The notes beneath the pieces were generated by a model, which was not told where the DNA came from, searched no databases, and saw only the letters and a program-made list of their open reading frames with translations. A program made the position numbers and the translations under genes. Shown one piece after another: positions 36,255 through 44,512 of a stretch of 64,000 nt of DNA. Position 1 is the stretch's first letter. Each line of letters opens with the position of its first letter. The DNA comes from Desulfofarcimen acetoxidans DSM 771 (GTDB lineage: Bacteria > Bacillota > Desulfotomaculia > Desulfotomaculales > Desulfofarciminaceae), in NCBI RefSeq assembly GCF_000024205.1, contig NC_013216.1, positions 4,030,001-4,094,000 of the forward strand, written 5' to 3'.

Positions 36255-36380
36255 AGAAGGCATCCTTAAACATTATTATTTGTGGGTTTATAATTTCACC
36301 AGCGGCCCAAACCTACGGTAATTTATGTTACGATTTGAATTGCCGAGCAGTAATCCTTCGCTTTTTACAATTTAAGGGCA

Positions 36381-36430
36381 TAAAAAAAGACAAACCCACT
36401 TTTAACTAAGTTAAAAAAGTAGGTTTGTCT
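36381..36430 (-). terminator. Terminator of the tmRNA gene
   Basis: AGACAAACC pairs with GGTTTGTCT around an AT-rich loop that itself contains inverted TTTTAAC/GTTAAAA. The minus strand continues into TTTTTTTA. It lies 4 bases beyond the CCA end of the tmRNA. Confidence 0.8.
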
Positions 36431-36433
36431 ACT

Positions 36434-36622
36434 TGGTGGAGGCGGGGGGAGTCGAACCCACCGTCCGAAAGAACGACCACAAGAGTATCTCCGAGCTGAA
36501 ACCCTTGTGCCACCTGGCCTGCAGCATATTCAATGATGAAAGACTATTTTCAGTTCATTCGAACACTTGACTTTAACAAAGTAAAATGTGACTGGAGTTC
36601 AAGTGACCTGCACGTATTCATC
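36434..36622 (-). ncRNA. ssrA: 3' part of transfer-messenger RNA
   Basis: On the minus strand the end reads GGTGGGTTCGACTCCCCCC, then CGCCTCCACCA: a T-arm, the 3' acceptor strand and an encoded CCA, exactly as in tmRNA. Upstream lie GATACTCTTGTGG and TTCTTTCGGACGG (the H2/H5-type region) and inverted words that could be the last pseudoknots. The 5' half with the GGGGGCG start, the D-loop analogue and the tag frame is absent in the ~200 bases further upstream. So this is a truncated gene or one recombined at its middle, still followed by its own terminator. Prophages and islands often integrate in ssrA. Confidence 0.7.
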
Positions 36623-36831
36623 ATAACATAAAAAATATGCTAAGCAAAACATTTCTTCCACCATTTAGGTTGAGGAATATTACCATTTGACTCAATAATT
36701 GTCTTCTAACTTAAAATATCATTCAACAATAATTACAGTATCATCAAATATATTATAATTATTTCCTCCTTGAAGCTTACTGTATTCCGTAATATAATAA
36801 ACATATAAATACCACCAGGAGGCCAATCACT

Positions 36832-37320
36832 ATGACAATAACTAACCCTATTCACGAATCTATCACAGTTAAACCCGAAGTAACCACACTGGTCAATCAA
36901 ATTATAAAAAACGGCTACTACAAAAAAGAATCCAACACCGAAAGATTCACCATGCTTAAATCTTTGGCTGAAAATATCTGCCGGATTTACAACGTATCCC
37001 CTGTTAAAATCATAACCCAGAATGTACCCCTCGGAGCCTATGCCTGTTACGTCCCTTCAGCTAATACAATTAAACTCGGCAATACCAGCATAGTCAGCTT
37101 CCTACATGAACTCCGTCACCACCTACAATTTACCGGCGACAAACAAAAACGTGGTCTTAATAAAGAACAGGATGCACATGCATGGAGTTTGAGAGTCTTT
37201 AGTATAGCTGTTCCAAAAATGTTTGAGAAGGACGTTAAGGAAGATAAAATTGCAGCATTGGCCTGGGATGATGATAATCAAAAAGTAGTTAACCGTATCG
37301 GCTACAGTCAGATTATTTAA
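36832..37320 (+). CDS. Zincin-like protein with HELRH motif
   Basis: 162 residues. SFLHELRHHLQFTGD carries an H-E-x-x-H zinc-binding motif, and a later Glu/Asp-rich region (NKEQDAHAWSLRVF) could supply the third ligand, as in zincin-type peptidases. AGGAGG precedes the ATG. It is a plus-strand gene at the border of the minus-strand phage block and has its own terminator at 37325. Phages carry similar small zincin-like genes of unknown target. The motif is solid; peptidase activity is inferred. Confidence 0.6.
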   Translation: MTITNPIHESITVKPEVTTLVNQIIKNGYYKKESNTERFTMLKSLAENICRIYNVSPVKIITQNVPLGAYACYVPSANTIKLGNTSIVSFLHELRHHLQFTGDKQKRGLNKEQDAHAWSLRVFSIAVPKMFEKDVKEDKIAALAWDDDNQKVVNRIGYSQII

Positions 37321-37324
37321 TCAA

Positions 37325-37349
37325 AGAGAGGGATTTTCCCCTCTCTTAT
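37325..37349 (+). terminator. Terminator of the zincin-like gene
   Basis: AGAGAGGG/CCCTCTCT with a short ATTTTC loop, followed by TATT. Confidence 0.75.
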
Positions 37350-37476
37350 TAAATTAATCCCAAGAACTTCAAACAAAAAATCATCACTGTGGTATCATAG
37401 ACTGGCCAGACATTATTAATAACAAAATATATCGAACGGTAAAAACTGACTGTAAGCAGTACTCCTGCAAATACTG

Positions 37477-37869
37477 TCAACTTACATTACCTCCATTACA
37501 ATACTTCTTTTTCCGTCCGTTCAACATATGCTTTTTATTTGATGTATATCCCGATAACTCGGCTTTTACTTGTTCCCTATTATCTCTGAGTTGTAGCTGT
37601 TCTTGACCCAAAACCGGATATTCTGTTTTGGCCACTTTATCTGACAGTTTATTGGCCAGGTCATCCATTAATATATAATTAGCCAGTTCAGTTAACTGGT
37701 TACTATCTGGCAACTCTTTGATTGATTCAACATAAGCATCCGTAATGTCCTGTACTGCTTTAATTCGCCAGGGTAACGGCATTTTATTTTTGATAAGTAA
37801 ACTAACCTCGTCTTTAAAAGCTGCCTTATAATCCATATCATGCCGGAATTTGCTGCTGTAAACATTCAC
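37477..37869 (-). CDS. Phage protein of unknown function (130 aa)
   Basis: 130 residues, helical and charged (YKAAFKDEVSLLIKNKMPLP; LTELANYILMDDLANKLSDK), with a basic tail (HMLNGRKKKYCNGG). It overlaps the sigma-like gene by 32 bases and is the last gene of the minus-strand block on this side. No family recognised; in this position of phage late or early operons such genes are usually small structural or regulatory proteins. Confidence 0.5.
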   Translation of the reverse strand: MNVYSSKFRHDMDYKAAFKDEVSLLIKNKMPLPWRIKAVQDITDAYVESIKELPDSNQLTELANYILMDDLANKLSDKVAKTEYPVLGQEQLQLRDNREQVKAELSGYTSNKKHMLNGRKKKYCNGGNVS

Positions 37870-38227
37870 AGTAACTTTCCTCCTTGCCTTTGTTAACCAT
37901 TGCTATCTTGTGAACCACACTGTTAACATGGTCACTGACTGCCTGTTGTGAAATATTTAGTATCCTGGCCACTTGCTGTTGGGTTAAATCTTTTTCGAAA
38001 ACCAGATAAATAACTTGCTTTTGTCGGTCAGTTAAATTAGCCTCTGTCATTGATTTCTCAAAGTCTAACAGCAAGACACTGGCTTCATAATCACCCCTGA
38101 TAAATCTGCTTTCCCTGACATGATGAATTTGTGAAAACAAGGCATGAACACCTTTTTTCGTATCAATCGGAAATCTATCATCCAACTTTTTCATCTTTGT
38201 TGCCATGTCCACTTTGAACCCGGCCAC
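37838..38227 (-). CDS. Sigma-70 region 4-like HTH regulator
   Basis: 129 residues from a GTG with GGGAGG 8 bases upstream. The C-terminal half has LTDRQKQVIYLVFEKDLTQQ, then QVARILNISQQAVSDHVNSV, a region-4-type helix-turn-helix as in phage late-gene activators. The N-terminal half is charged and lacks region 2. It overlaps dNMP kinase upstream by 50 bases and the 130-aa gene downstream, so translation is coupled. A regulator of phage transcription is likely. Confidence 0.65.
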   Translation of the reverse strand: MAGFKVDMATKMKKLDDRFPIDTKKGVHALFSQIHHVRESRFIRGDYEASVLLLDFEKSMTEANLTDRQKQVIYLVFEKDLTQQQVARILNISQQAVSDHVNSVVHKIAMVNKGKEESYCECLQQQIPA

Positions 38228-38750
38228 TACTACATACCTCCCTCAATTTCTGTTCTATCTGTTGGTACAGTTCATCCAGTGTACCGTCATTATTAATCTG
38301 ATAATCAACAGAAAAGGAATCAATTAATTGTTCTGTCTCATGCTTTATATCTGCCATAGAAAAGTTATCACCACTGTCATTCATTCTTCTAATTCTGTTA
38401 TCCAGCCTAGAATTCACCCGTACAATGATAAAGCCATTCTGCTTTAAAGCCATATATTCATTTTGTTGCCTTAGATCCGTAAGAACTAAATTGGTTCCGG
38501 GTGATTCCTTATTTAACTGCTTAAATAGCTTATTAATCCAAACATCAGTTTCAATTGTCCTCATACCTTGTCCTACAGCTTGATATAAGTATCGTGGTTT
38601 ACCTTTTACCAAAGTTTCGGGAAACAGTTCTTGGCATATTGACCGGATAGCATCACCAAAAGCAAACTTTTTAAAGTTATGCTTTCTAACAAGATAATCA
38701 CCCACTGTGTCTTTACCACTTCTCATTTTACCTGTTACTGCTATCCTCAT
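38178..38750 (-). CDS. Deoxynucleoside monophosphate kinase (phage type)
   Basis: About 190 residues. The P-loop AVTGKMRSGKDTVGDYL opens the protein; LVLTDLRQQNEY and the DNRIRRMNDSGDNF lid-like segment follow, as in phage dNMP kinases that phosphorylate dGMP, dTMP or modified dCMP. The start at 38750 (MRIAVTG) has AAAGGGG 13 bases upstream; the open frame is 18 codons longer. Together with ThyX, dUTPase and NrdD it completes a nucleotide-supply set. Confidence 0.7.
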   Translation of the reverse strand: MRIAVTGKMRSGKDTVGDYLVRKHNFKKFAFGDAIRSICQELFPETLVKGKPRYLYQAVGQGMRTIETDVWINKLFKQLNKESPGTNLVLTDLRQQNEYMALKQNGFIIVRVNSRLDNRIRRMNDSGDNFSMADIKHETEQLIDSFSVDYQINNDGTLDELYQQIEQKLREVCSSGRVQSGHGNKDEKVG

Positions 38751-39006
38751 TCTTTTTACTATTCCCCTTTCTTTTTTTGCTTTGTCCGGCTTTATTATTT
38801 TCATTTACTGCATCCCACTGCTGCAGCTTAGCCAATCTTTTTTCCAGTCTCTCGAAGTATTGCAATTCTATTGGGTCAAGACATTCCAGTTCTTCTTCTA
38901 AACTCGTTCCGTTAAACTTTGCCAGTTCATCCATCTCATTTAGAAAATCATCAAGTTCCTTTTGATACCTGGTCATTACATCACGATAATCTATAACTCC
39001 ACTCAT
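38728..39006 (-). CDS. Small acidic/basic phage protein (92 aa)
   Basis: From the ATG at 39006 (GGGAGG upstream) the frame gives 92 residues: a helical acidic first half (RDVMTRYQKELDDFLNEMDE; EEELECLDPIELQYFERLEK) and a Lys/Asn-rich tail (GQSKKRKGNSKKNEDSS). It overlaps the genes on either side by about 25 bases. No known family; a scaffold-like or DNA-binding accessory is possible. Confidence 0.5.
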   Translation of the reverse strand: MSGVIDYRDVMTRYQKELDDFLNEMDELAKFNGTSLEEELECLDPIELQYFERLEKRLAKLQQWDAVNENNKAGQSKKRKGNSKKNEDSSNR

Positions 39007-39514
39007 CAGATTTGCCTCCCTTAAAACTTGTCCAATCAAATTCTTTTGCCTTAAGTTCGTAACACAATTTCCCACCCCACGGTAGAAAATAAATAGGTAT
39101 CTTTACTTTCTTAATACGTTCCATGTCTATTTTTTTGATAACAGTAAAGACCGGATTATCAGTTTCATAACCGTTAACCCAAAGAACCACAGCCTCTTGC
39201 TTTAGATAACTGTTTAACTGGTCAACCTTAAAGTGAAATATCGTTAAATAATGTTTATTTAACTTAACCTCGACTGGCTTGCCGTTAACTAAAAAATCAG
39301 CTTTGCTGTTAACCTTCGATAAACTCAAAAGCTTACCGATGTTATCACAACCATTATCTAAAACGGTGAGATTTTCTCCATACTTTTTCCGGTAATACTC
39401 AACATACCAATCAATAATTACCCTTTCAGCTTTTGAACCGTTTTTAATATCCCTGGCAAATTGTTCTGTTGTCCGGTAGTCCATCCTGTACCGGTTATAA
39501 GGGTTTGCTGTCAT
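38981..39514 (-). CDS. PD-(D/E)XK nuclease-like phage protein
   Basis: 177 residues. The segment SKADFLVNGKPVEVKLNKHY has the Asp-x(n)-Glu-x-Lys pattern (ADF, EVK) of PD-(D/E)XK nucleases and Holliday-junction resolvases, and the N-terminus has a candidate acidic residue (SKAERVIIDWYVEYY). AAGGGGGGG lies before the ATG. It is first in a four- or five-gene overlapping minus-strand cluster. Nuclease activity is inferred from the motif only. Confidence 0.55.
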   Translation of the reverse strand: MTANPYNRYRMDYRTTEQFARDIKNGSKAERVIIDWYVEYYRKKYGENLTVLDNGCDNIGKLLSLSKVNSKADFLVNGKPVEVKLNKHYLTIFHFKVDQLNSYLKQEAVVLWVNGYETDNPVFTVIKKIDMERIKKVKIPIYFLPWGGKLCYELKAKEFDWTSFKGGKSDEWSYRLS

Positions 39515-39657
39515 GTCTTGTGTCCCCCCCTTAAATAACCCTCTACTATTACATTCCGTAATTAAAATTCATTTGTGACACTGCAATTACTTGATTTCGT
39601 AAAAATATTTATATATAATAGGATTACGTTAAACAGTAATCACCATGGAGGAATATC

Positions 39658-39879
39658 ATGCCTTTAAAATTTACTGTAAGATTGAAACAAATTTTATTCG
39701 AAAGAGGAATGACACAGAAAGAACTGGTGGAGTTAACCGGACTCAGACCTGCTGCTATTAGTGAATTTGCTAATAACAGGAGATCGGTTATTAATACGGA
39801 GCATTTAGTGAGAGTTGCAGAAGCTTTAAATATCAAGGATATTAGTGAATTGATTCGTTTTGAAGAAGTGAAACAATAA
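39658..39879 (+). CDS. XRE/Cro-type repressor (73 aa)
   Basis: 73 residues comprising only a helix-turn-helix domain: LKQILFERGMTQKELVELTG, then LRPAAISEFANNRRSVINTE. GGAGGAATATC precedes the ATG. It is divergent from the minus-strand nuclease-like cluster (150 bases apart) and thus well placed to control it, as a phage Cro or C repressor would. A hairpin follows the stop. Confidence 0.85.
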   Translation: MPLKFTVRLKQILFERGMTQKELVELTGLRPAAISEFANNRRSVINTEHLVRVAEALNIKDISELIRFEEVKQ

Positions 39880-39910
39880 CGTCCACGTGTTACTGTGAAA
39901 CGTTATTGTT
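39872..39910 (+). terminator. Terminator-like hairpin after the XRE gene
   Basis: AACAATAACGT and ACGTTATTGTT are perfect 11-base inverted repeats separated by 17 bases and followed by GTTTG. The first arm overlaps the XRE stop codon. Confidence 0.6.
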
Positions 39911-39964
39911 GTTTGAATCATCAATGATTTAGGATTCTGTTTAATAACAAGGAGAGTGTTTGCC

Positions 39965-40474
39965 ATGTTAATCAGAACGGCCACTATCAGTGATGTATCT
40001 GCCATAGCAAAGGTTACTGTTGATACTTGGAAAACAACTTATCGTGGAATTATACCTGATGACTACTTAAATAGTCTAACCTATGAAGAACGAGAAAAAG
40101 GTTGGAGGGAATTTCCGTTTCATAATTCTTTTGTCTACATAGCTGAAGACGAAAACCAAAATATAGTTGGTTTTGCAGCTGCAGGTCATGAAAGAACATC
40201 AAATCCTATTTATAAGGGAGAAATTTATGCAATATATGTTTTAGAAAGTTATCAAAATAAAGGTATAGGAAGTTCTCTCATTAAGGCAATTATGAGTAAT
40301 TTTAAGCAACTAGACATTTATTCAGTTATAGTTTGGGTGTTATCTGATAATAATTATCGGAAGTTTTATGAATTACACCAAGGAGAAAAAGTAGATTGTA
40401 AGCAATTCGATTTCAAGTATTTTGAAGCCGAAATAACTTCCTACGGTTGGACTGACATTAAGGAAATTTTTTAA
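39965..40474 (+). CDS. GNAT-family N-acetyltransferase
   Basis: About 169 residues from the ATG at 39965 (AAGGAG 10 bases upstream; a GTG at 39956 is also in frame). GNAT landmarks are RTATISDVSAIAKVTVDTWK, IVGFAAAGHE and YVLESYQNKGIGSSLIKAI, the acetyl-CoA loop. Substrate unknown; most relatives acetylate small molecules, peptides or drugs. It lies within a minus-strand phage block on the plus strand beside the XRE gene, typical of a moron gene. Confidence 0.85.
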   Translation: MLIRTATISDVSAIAKVTVDTWKTTYRGIIPDDYLNSLTYEEREKGWREFPFHNSFVYIAEDENQNIVGFAAAGHERTSNPIYKGEIYAIYVLESYQNKGIGSSLIKAIMSNFKQLDIYSVIVWVLSDNNYRKFYELHQGEKVDCKQFDFKYFEAEITSYGWTDIKEIF

Positions 40475-40508
40475 GACACTTTGCATAGGAGTAATTTAAA
40501 AACCTGTA

Positions 40509-41159
40509 CTAACCCACTTTCTGTTTTACCATGTGTTTACCACATGAACCGTGAATTTCTGGACAATAGCCTAATTCATTACCCTTACAGTTCAATTCCT
40601 TAAATATAACCGGCATAATTTCTGACAGTATATATTTTAATCTATTGGCCAGTTGTCTAATCTCCCACTCCGCTCTTTCACAGAGTCTTAGCTGTAGGAA
40701 TTCGTACAAAGCTTGATAATTGCCGGATAATACAAGGTCTGTGGTACTTCCTAACGGTAACATTAGCTTTGCCAGTTCGTTCCTCTGTTCACGGTTATTG
40801 TAACCGTCTTTTTCTGACCACTTATGATATATTTTCATTATTGTTTCATAGTCATCGTTATACTCAAAACGGTCAGTCAAGCTAATAAACGGTGGTACAG
40901 CATTATTAACTTCATCCATATTACAGAAACGTGATGATTTAACGGTCAAATTAATATGAGGATGACGGCTTAATTGTCTGAGTAAGCTTTGACTAACACC
41001 TTCCACAAGAAAAGAAGCCATGCCGTGTCTGGCAATACTTCTGTGACCACTGTTCCATACACGGCTTACAACATCTATACTTTCTTTGCTTTGATAAGGC
41101 ATTGCTGTAGCTTTTATAACGGCAAGTGGTGATGTGTACTCTATCAGTAATACTTTCAT
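40509..41159 (-). CDS. thyX: Flavin-dependent thymidylate synthase
   Basis: 216 residues. The ThyX motif region reads LLRQLSRHPHINLTVKSSRF, a variant of RHRxxSxxxxSxR with the substrate-binding Arg and the last SSR retained. LSGNYQALYEFLQLRLCERA is the second signature. The enzyme makes dTMP from dUMP using FAD and NADPH. Phage copies supply thymidine for replication; this one stands with dUTPase and NrdD in the same block. The Arg-to-Pro change in RHR (RHP) is notable but appears in some relatives as far as I recall. Confidence 0.88.
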   Translation of the reverse strand: MKVLLIEYTSPLAVIKATAMPYQSKESIDVVSRVWNSGHRSIARHGMASFLVEGVSQSLLRQLSRHPHINLTVKSSRFCNMDEVNNAVPPFISLTDRFEYNDDYETIMKIYHKWSEKDGYNNREQRNELAKLMLPLGSTTDLVLSGNYQALYEFLQLRLCERAEWEIRQLANRLKYILSEIMPVIFKELNCKGNELGYCPEIHGSCGKHMVKQKVG

Positions 41160-41634
41160 TATTCCACTCTCCTATCAGTTATTTGGCAAAGATGTGATTA
41201 CCGATTTTTACAGTTTGAGGTCTTGTCCAAATCCAACTGCTGGTTGAAGTGTCAGGGTTAAAGAAAAACAAAGCACCGTAAGAAGGGTCGAGACCTTTAA
41301 CAGCATCGTATGTTGCCAAATATGCTGTTGAATTAGGTGTTAAGTAAATCTGTCCATCCATCACACTTGAAAAGGCCCAAGGCTGGTATATTACGTCAAC
41401 TACTTTTTTAGGGAAATCAGAACTTTTTACCCGGTTTAAAACAACTGCTGCCACTGCCACCTGTCCTGAGTATGGTTCTCCCCTGCTTTCGGCATATACT
41501 GTTCTGGCTATTAGGTCAATATCAGTCTGGTTATAATTTTGTTGATTGTCTGACTGATTGATTTCTTTATCATAATACAGTAACTCCCCCGGATAGATGT
41601 AATCACTTGATAAGTTATTAATCTTTTTTAAGGA

Positions 41635-43643
41635 CCCTAGTTTGGCGACATAATTTGCCAAATGCAGATATGACAAGGGCTTGAGCCCTATAGGTTTAAG
41701 AGTGTTGTCCCTACAACCAACACTCCGCTGCTTTTAGAACTGGTTCGACACGCTTTTTATCAATAACAACCTCACATTTCAACGCATGGAGAATCTCCTT
41801 TAATTGAGATGAAGGTTGCGTAATACTCAACCAAGAACGATTTGTTTGTTGAATGGCAAGACGATTAACCAGACATTCTCTTAGGGTACCAATAACTTCT
41901 TCAGTAGAATAAGCCAGATCATTTTGCTTTAACCGGTACTCTATGTCATTGAAAATGAAGTATGCCAATACACAAATTATTACATGTGCCATAACCCTTT
42001 GTTCTCGGGTAAGGTAAATTGGTCTTAAATCTAGATGATCTTTAATTTCATGGAATGCTTCTTCAACTTTGTTTTTGCGACGATACCATTGAATAATGTC
42101 AATTGCTGTATGTGATGTAACATCCAAATTGGTAATAAAGCATGTAATACCATGAATTCTTTGCTCATTTTTTTGTGCCACGGTATTAATCGTGTACGAC
42201 AGTTGAAAGGATTGAATGGTTCGTGAGTTACCCCGTTTATTGATAACTTCAAAATCATATGGTTCAATATTGACGGATACCCATTTTTTTAAATGTTTAC
42301 GCTTCAGCATAGCGGCAACTTCCCGTTCAAGCAAACTTTGACAACGTTTCTTTTTAGCTTCACGGAGTGACTGATTTTTAACGGTTAGCCATTGAACAAA
42401 ATAGGCAACATTATTTAATTGTGCATGATGTTCATCAAAAAAACGAGCCACGTCAAAGGTCAGGATATAACGTCTATCATCAATTATAAACTCGCGATAA
42501 TATAAAAAAGCGTTTTCGTCAAAGGGGAGAAACTCTTGCATGACCATAATTTGTTCATAATTATCTGGGGTAACTGATTCCGGTAATGCTGTATTGAAAA
42601 AATCTGCTTTTTTAATCTCATCCCGATCCATTGCAGAAACATACGTCCATTTTTCGCATTCCAACGCAACAATGTTGTCTGTAGATACCATACCACGATC
42701 AAATACCATGGTACAGTTTTTTAGTGCAAAGCGAGCTTTAACATCCTCAATCAAAGGCTTAATTGTTGTGATGTCCTGAGTGTTTCCCGGCATAACACGC
42801 CAGTAAAAAGGATACCCCTCAGGAGTAATCATCAGGGCAATTACTATTTGTTCGCAATCGGGTCGGTGATCTCTGGAGTAACCAAGTTTAGCGATTACAC
42901 AACGACTGCCCGTCAAGTAAGATGAGGTGATGTCATAAAAAAACGCATTCTCTGTATGTGGCCATCGGTTTTTTATCTGATGGAAAAGGAACGTTTGTAG
43001 TTCACCTTCTGATTTATGCAATCTGTCAAGAGTACGATAAACTTCAAATTTATCAAGTTTGGTAGGATCATCGATACCCAAATAGGCAGGAATAACTGTT
43101 TTCTCCATCCAATCCTTGATATTAATTTTCGCTTTTGGGTCGATACATCGGTTAATTACAAGTGCTTCTACCCACTGATCTTTTGAAAAGAATTGATGAA
43201 AATGCCACTCGTGCCATAAATGGTTTAGTACTGCTACATCAAGATATGCAGCATGCTTGGTCACAACAATTTGTTCCGGTTTTGAAACAATAATATCTGG
43301 ATTGTTATGAGCATTTAGAGTAATTCGTAAACGTTCGGCCTGTTCATCTGACAATGTGCCGACGTTAAATAAAATGCGGTGTTTAACCTTTCCGTCTTCA
43401 CGATAGGATTCTACTATTTTATAATGACAGTATATTTTATTGTTTCGTTTGAAAATCGATTTTTTTAGAAACATTGTAGCCCTCCATTATTATTGGGACT
43501 ACAATAATTATACCCAAAAACCTTATATAATCAAGAGTTAAGTCGACTTTTCTTAAAAAAGTGTTGGGACTACACTTTTTTAAGTAGATACCCTTTAGGC
43601 CTTGGTATTACAGGGTTTGGCAATATATGTCGCCAAACTAGGG
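41635..43643. mobile_element. IS1634-like element with 6-bp target duplication
   Basis: The inverted ends start CCCTAGTTTGGCGACATA and match over 18 bases or more. TAAGGA is present on both sides (41629-41634 and 43644-43649), a clear target duplication. The 2009-bp element holds a complete transposase gene. It sits inside the SleB-like gene of the phage block, so it arrived after the phage and probably recently. Confidence 0.92.
41711..43474 (-). CDS. IS1634-like transposase
   Basis: 587 residues, intact. DDE landmarks are AFFYDITSSYLTGSRC, TMVFDRGMVSTDN and YRRKNKVEEAFHEIKDHLDL with the catalytic Glu and following Lys. GGAGGGC precedes the ATG. It differs clearly from the two other IS1634-like transposases in this window, so three distinct lineages are present. 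Confidence 0.92.
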   Translation of the reverse strand: MFLKKSIFKRNNKIYCHYKIVESYREDGKVKHRILFNVGTLSDEQAERLRITLNAHNNPDIIVSKPEQIVVTKHAAYLDVAVLNHLWHEWHFHQFFSKDQWVEALVINRCIDPKAKINIKDWMEKTVIPAYLGIDDPTKLDKFEVYRTLDRLHKSEGELQTFLFHQIKNRWPHTENAFFYDITSSYLTGSRCVIAKLGYSRDHRPDCEQIVIALMITPEGYPFYWRVMPGNTQDITTIKPLIEDVKARFALKNCTMVFDRGMVSTDNIVALECEKWTYVSAMDRDEIKKADFFNTALPESVTPDNYEQIMVMQEFLPFDENAFLYYREFIIDDRRYILTFDVARFFDEHHAQLNNVAYFVQWLTVKNQSLREAKKKRCQSLLEREVAAMLKRKHLKKWVSVNIEPYDFEVINKRGNSRTIQSFQLSYTINTVAQKNEQRIHGITCFITNLDVTSHTAIDIIQWYRRKNKVEEAFHEIKDHLDLRPIYLTREQRVMAHVIICVLAYFIFNDIEYRLKQNDLAYSTEEVIGTLRECLVNRLAIQQTNRSWLSITQPSSQLKEILHALKCEVVIDKKRVEPVLKAAECWL

Positions 43644-43888
43644 TAAGGAATCAACTGAAGTTCCTAACTGCCGAGATATCTTCCATAAGGTATCATTTTT
43701 TTTAACGGTGTAACTCATTCGTTGTGTGTAATAAGAAAGTACTTTTATCGGGTTTGATTCTTCAGGCTGCTTTGTACTCCAACCTCTACCGTCAAACTCA
43801 ACATTAGACCAGGAAAATGCTTGGACTGGAATTGCAATTAATAGATTTGCTATAAGTACACTGACACCCAAGGTAACTTTATATCTCT

Positions 43889-44023
43889 TTATATTTGCCA
43901 ATAAACCAACCTCCCCGATAATTCCTTAACCGTATGATAATCAAAGCCCATCATATACCAGTAAAGTAGCAGTAAAGCTATTGAAACAATCAAATAAAAC
44001 ATTCCTTTATCCCGTATGACCAT
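43889..44023 (-). CDS. Small membrane protein nested between dut and the sleB-like gene (44 aa)
   Basis: A 44-codon frame (or 37 from an internal ATG at 44002) overlaps the end of dut by 17 bases and the start of the SleB-like gene by 13. One hydrophobic helix is obvious (GMFYLIVSIALLLLYWYMMG), followed by a short tail. GGGAGG lies just before the first ATG, though closely spaced. Position next to a lysin-like gene makes a holin role possible, but this is only inference. Confidence 0.5.
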   Translation of the reverse strand: MVIRDKGMFYLIVSIALLLLYWYMMGFDYHTVKELSGRLVYWQI

Positions 44024-44498
44024 AGCCTCCCTCTCCCCTTCCCGTTGATGTCAGCTTCGAAGTTTCCTGCAAGTTTACATAATGCAAAATCGGTTGAAAT
44101 ACTAACTGTGCAATTCTGTCACCTTTTGTTATTGTAAAAATATCTTTGCTGTGGTTTACAAGGATAACCCCTATATCCGATCTGTAATCACTGTCTAAAG
44201 TGGCAGGACTATTTAACACAGTTATCCCATGTTTTATAGCCAGACCACTTCTCGGTCTTATCTGTGCCTCCATGCCAGGGTTCATTTGTAAAGCCAGACC
44301 GGTTCTAACCAATACCCTTTCACCTGGGTCAAGTTCATAAAATGTAAAACCGTTATCATACATATCTTTTATACCATTAACAGTAACTACATCAAGACAG
44401 TGTAAATCTAAACCACTTGACAGTTCTGTTTGCCTTTTAGGAATGATTGCATCATTATGAAGTTTTTTGACGAGAACCAGATTATTTGTGTTAGTCAT
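44007..44498 (-). CDS. dut: dUTP diphosphatase
   Basis: 163 residues with the trimeric dUTPase motifs: GLDLHCLD, RPRSGLAIKHG, SDYRSDIGVILVNH, KGDRIAQLVFQPI and the C-terminal GRGEGGYGHTG. It hydrolyses dUTP to dUMP, feeding ThyX and keeping uracil out of DNA. It follows the scaffold-NrdD fusion by 15 bases and overlaps the next small gene, so it is part of the same transcript. Confidence 0.93.
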   Translation of the reverse strand: MTNTNNLVLVKKLHNDAIIPKRQTELSSGLDLHCLDVVTVNGIKDMYDNGFTFYELDPGERVLVRTGLALQMNPGMEAQIRPRSGLAIKHGITVLNSPATLDSDYRSDIGVILVNHSKDIFTITKGDRIAQLVFQPILHYVNLQETSKLTSTGRGEGGYGHTG

Positions 44499-44512
44499 TG
44501 CTGTCTCCCCCC

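Larger units (their letters stand above)
41179..43901 (-). pseudogene. SleB-like LysM cell-wall hydrolase, interrupted by an IS
   Basis: The N-terminal piece (43901-43650, TTG start with GGGGAGG upstream) has a signal peptide and the first half of a LysM domain (MSYTVKKNDTLWKISRQLG). The C-terminal piece (to 41179) has the second half (KINNLSSDYIYPGELL) and the SleB hydrolase domain (LIARTVYAESRGEPYSGQVA; WAFSSVMDG). Removing the 2009-bp IS and one copy of TAAGGA restores ...GTSVDSLKKINNLSSDY... without a frameshift. The enzyme would cut cortex or cell-wall peptidoglycan, as a phage lysin or a spore-cortex enzyme. It is inactive as it stands. Confidence 0.85.

Noticed and set aside
36434-36622. 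A tRNA gene instead of tmRNA, based on the T-arm and CCA end
   Set aside because: No anticodon arm or D arm of normal size fits; the upstream region matches tmRNA-type sequence instead.
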